Source: Macrocystis pyrifera (Eukaryota > Sar > Phaeophyceae > Laminariales > Laminariaceae). From it: DNA of 64,000 bases. How positions within the stretch are numbered: position 1 is the first letter of the stretch; each line of letters starts with the position of its first letter. The position numbers and the translations under genes were made by a program. The notes beneath the pieces are model-generated. The model saw only the letters and a program-made list of their open reading frames with translations. It did not search any database and had not been told where the DNA came from. Location of the stretch: contig JASSKH010000041.1 in assembly GCA_031763025.1 (NCBI GenBank), positions 2,666,001 to 2,730,000 on the forward strand, in the 5' to 3' direction. Below, in pieces: positions 60,619 to 64,000 of this stretch.

Positions 60619-62355
60619 TACGGGTTCGGGGTTTGCGACTCAGAGCACAGCAGCAGCGCCCAAAACTTCGAGCAAAAGCGGTCTCGAAAACCGAAAACCG
60701 TCTATCTATACCAGGTGCATAATAGCGTCTCGCGGAGCGATCTGCAGCACTGCTCGTCGTGTACAATAGTATCGTGGACAATTTACAAGCTCATGGTATA
60801 TGTTGTATGTACTGTTGTAGATGTAACAACAACCCCGAACCTACCGACTGCTTGTACGAAGGAGCAACGCCGGGACGCTTCGTATTGATGGTATATACAT
60901 GTGGCCCATGCTGTGATGTGTCATGCGGTGGGTCCTCTTTTGCCTCTCGCGCGCTCGAAGCCCGAAAGGGTCATTCGTCGGTTCTACGTACGTACAGGGT
61001 ACCGCCGTGGCACGAGGTAGCTGATATGGTGTGTGTGTTGTTCGCGTTGATGTTACGTCCACGCATCTCTACCCAGCACGCCCAGTGTCCGTTGTGATTG
61101 TTAATCCTACCTATAGAGATACCAGCTCTGTAGTCACGTACTGCGCACATACACAGAAGCTACGGCGTGCCAGCGTACTGGGTACAAAGGCCGGGCGTAC
61201 CTGCAAGCCAGACAATTCCCAGGTGCCCGGTATTAACAAGTAGTCCATTACGTGTTACTGCGAGCATTGACGTTGTGAAGCCACAGCGAGACAAGGCACG
61301 GTGTAAACTGCTATCCCATGGCGAAAATCGCTCGTTGCACCAGGTGTGGTAAGTGCTAACGATTACCGGGTAGTGCATGATGTGCTGCCGTGGCGTTATC
61401 GTATCGGCAACGCCTCGGGCCGCGGGCGACACTACGCATCCGCCAGAAAAATGGATGCACGACTATACCGCTACAGCAAGCAGTATCGAGTGCCTCTACT
61501 AAATGGCGTTCAGTGTCAGTGGAACCGCTCTATCTGCTTGTTGAACACACGTTGTACTGCTGCTTGTATATACAAGCAGGAAAACCTGTCGTGTAAAGCA
61601 CGGCGGCACATGTGTCTGGTTTCCCGCCAAAATATGCATCAGCTGCAGAGTCAAGGGTGGAAAATAAACGGTTCCTAACAGCAGTTAGTGGGGGATATTC
61701 AACGTTGATTTTGTCGTTGATCCACCTTACGGCAGCAGTATAGCTCACCGCCACAATCAACCGCGCGTTATCGAAAAGGCCCGAGGAGTCTACGAGTATA
61801 TGTACAGCAGGTCGGGAACGAAACCAAGCGAAACTTGGTCGGGGTACAACTGCTGTGCGGTAGCGGTCCCCACATATTGCCGGTTTGCGCCCCGCCAAAA
61901 AAAATCGGCACTATGGCGGCAACCGGCACTAAATCGGCAACTTGCACTACTCCGCACACTGCCACACTATAGGGCAGCCGGCACTATAGAGGGACCACTA
62001 CTGCTGCACCAGGATGACGGACAGGTCCACGGCCTATCTAGAACAAACACATACGTCCGAAAAAGAGATAACATGTACCAGGTATATATGCGTCACCTGC
62101 GATACAAGGGATGGCAGCGAGTTCCACAGCCCATCATACGAAACACTAAAAAGAGACCATAGTGTATATACACCCAGGTACCTGGCATGTAAGTCTCGCG
62201 TGCGCAAATGTTTTGCACCTCGTACTCGTGGAAGTATCTACTAATGCGGTATGTACCAGGTATACTGTTTATGCGACGAAGGAGACCTTTTTTTACTGCA
62301 CTGCTGTGTATGGGTTTTTCACGTGAACCCTTTAGGGCATACTATTAATACTTGA

Positions 62356-62444
62356 AGTGCAGTCCCATTGTGTGAGCAAACCACTCTAATTCCAAGTAGT
62401 TTGTCCCCAAAACGGAATCGCAGTCCTACAATAGTAAAGGGTTA
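62356..62444. mobile_element. GGGACTGCAG palindromic element
   Basis: GTGCAGTCCCATTGTGTGAG at the left; TTTGTCCCCAAAACGGAATC and AAAGGGTTA at the right. Confidence 0.6.
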
Positions 62445-63631
62445 TTTAATCATGTCGAGACTTGAGAAAGAAAAAAATGGCGATAACATGTAAGTGACGG
62501 TTTCAGCAAAAACAAGAACGGCAAGCAAGTGCGTGATTGGGGGATGATTGATATATACGACACATTGGTGTCCGAGTTACGGTGGTTTGATGCGAGGAGT
62601 CCGTGCGGCACGGCGCAAGCAACATGATCGATCCCAGCTGTACCTGCTGGGCGCTCACGCTCCTCGTAGACGGCTGGTCCCAGCAAAGTTATCGTTGTTG
62701 TTTTGGTCGCTTTCTGTCGGGGTTTTGGCTGCTCCCTGTCGGGGTCCCATATCGTACAAAGCGGTTGTTTCTACTGTACGTGCGATACCCGTCGACATCC
62801 AGCAGAGCACACCCAGTGGCCGTGCCGATTCTTCAACCCTACCAACCCTACCTGTAGAGAGGGGAAAAAAAGAGCTCTGTCTGTGGCCACAAACAAAACC
62901 GCGACACAGCAGTAGAGATACTACTACATTGTACTCGTAATCCAGTCAAGCAGAGTTAGACAGCAGTGCAATTAATGCCTTGTCATCGTACGGCATACAA
63001 CAGGTGCCAAAACGTATATTTCACTCGACATCCATTCCCAAGTCGTTTGTCTCCGAAACTGCGAAGCGGGAACGCAGTACCAAAATATGGTTTTATCCTC
63101 GGTGTGGGTTACCGCATGTTTTGTTTCCTGTGTCACGGTGGTTGAACGGCCGCGAAGGAAAAGATTGTGAACGCCATACAGAGTATACATTGTAATATAC
63201 AGCTACGAACGAAAACAATGCCAAGTAAATTATTGGTCGTAAACATTACGTCAGCAGCAGCAATATTGGCACCTGTACAGGCAGGGTATTTTTTGTTTTC
63301 TGACTGTTTACGGCGCCTGCGGAAAATAAAACTCCACCCTCATGGTTCCAAGTCTTGATAGTTTATTGCCTTCAAAAACGAAGGAACAGTTCTGAGGTGG
63401 TGGCTCAGCTAGATCGTAAATACCTGGTAGTCGTATATGATACCCAGGTAAAACTCTCTGTAGAATTGTACTTTAGTAACGGTGTTTGTTTTAGTTTTTT
63501 GTCAGTTTTGGTTTTAGTGGGCTCTTTTTCTCTGAAGGCCGAAGGGTCAAGTTGTTTCGCCGCGAAAAGCAACTATTAACAAACAACTAAACACCGTCCC
63601 CTGTTCCCCTTCGCCGATCGCGTGCTGCGGG

Positions 63632-63670
63632 TGGTCCGGTCGGTCGGTCGGTAGGTCGGTCGGTAGGTCG
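63632..63670. repeat. (GGTC)n microsatellite
   Basis: About nine GGTC/AGGTC units. Confidence 0.75.
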
Positions 63671-64000
63671 TCGTGAGATACGAAAATATATTTTTGAAAA
63701 AAAAGGTTTGTCATGGTGTGTCGTGGGCTCTCTGGTGCTACAGCCAGTAATCTTGCATTGGTGTGATGACCTGCCATGTCCTCTATTTAATAGTGCTATC
63801 CGCGTGTGTACTGCTTGCTCCGCTGTAAGCAGCGTGAGGTGTGTGCAGGGGACGGGGGGAGGGGGGGGGGGGGGGGAAAGGGCGAAGTTTTATAACGTGG
63901 AAACATGATCGAAACGAGAAAAAGAAGAAAATAACGCTCGCGCCGTGCCGACTCCGCCGCCGCGCTGTCTTCCTACGATTTTGCTGCTTGCAGCAAGCAG

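Larger units (their letters stand above)
46151..64000. other. Repeat-dominated, AT-richer region without a firm gene
   Basis: It should contain the missing 3' exons of the gene starting at 42670, or that gene is broken. A GC-rich island at 55560-56110 has several open frames on both strands (including one after CTGCCCCAG at 55677) but no consistent exon chain. A plus-strand frame at 53271-53549 looks protein-like for ~60 residues but is unassigned. The rest is MITEs and dispersed repeats listed separately. Confidence 0.4.

Overview
The window is eukaryotic nuclear DNA: about 64 kb with widely spaced, intron-rich genes, long repeat-filled introns, Ty3/gypsy-like retroelement debris, many hairpin MITEs and a TTAGGG-type interstitial telomere tract. 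The ribulose-phosphate 3-epimerase begins with a signal peptide followed directly by an Ala-Phe (ASAFAP-like) motif. That is the import signal of red-alga-derived secondary plastids, so the organism is most likely a photosynthetic stramenopile, possibly a brown alga. The species is inferred, not proven.

Layout. 1-9.8 kb: no gene recognised; microsatellites, a 37-base G run, telomere-like repeats and several families of palindromic elements. 9.8-12.1 kb (minus): a first exon with a plastid presequence and a possible terminal exon. 12.1-20 kb: two decayed LTR-retroelement pieces on the minus strand, one joining gag to the pol C-terminus with the catalytic pol missing, plus an LTR-like segment and a tRNA-derived sequence. 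20.5-34.3 kb (minus): an 11-exon gene for an ankyrin-TPR protein, reconstructed here as an uninterrupted 479-codon frame. Its TPR part keeps all five carboxylate-clamp residues that bind Hsp70/Hsp90 tails, at the same spacing as HOP TPR1. 34.3-35.0 kb: a 709-bp divergent intergenic region. 35.0-39.0 kb (plus): the plastid ribulose-phosphate 3-epimerase, three exons. 42.7-46.2 kb (plus): a four-exon 5' part of a membrane protein whose fourth and third exons resemble the start of a GT2 glycosyltransferase; its 3' end was not found. 46-64 kb: AT-richer, repeat-dominated DNA with nested insertions and only weak exon candidates.

The genes do not form a pathway. The epimerase serves the Calvin cycle or pentose phosphate pathway in the plastid, and the ankyrin-TPR protein is probably a chaperone adaptor; they share a promoter region. 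The most unusual features are dispersed repeats headed by long poly-G tracts (about ten copies, some in introns), C-runs on the sense strand upstream of several splice acceptors, and very frequent short motifs TACC(A/T)GGTA and TACTGCTGTA. All gene models are read from the sequence alone, from splice sites, phase and family resemblance.
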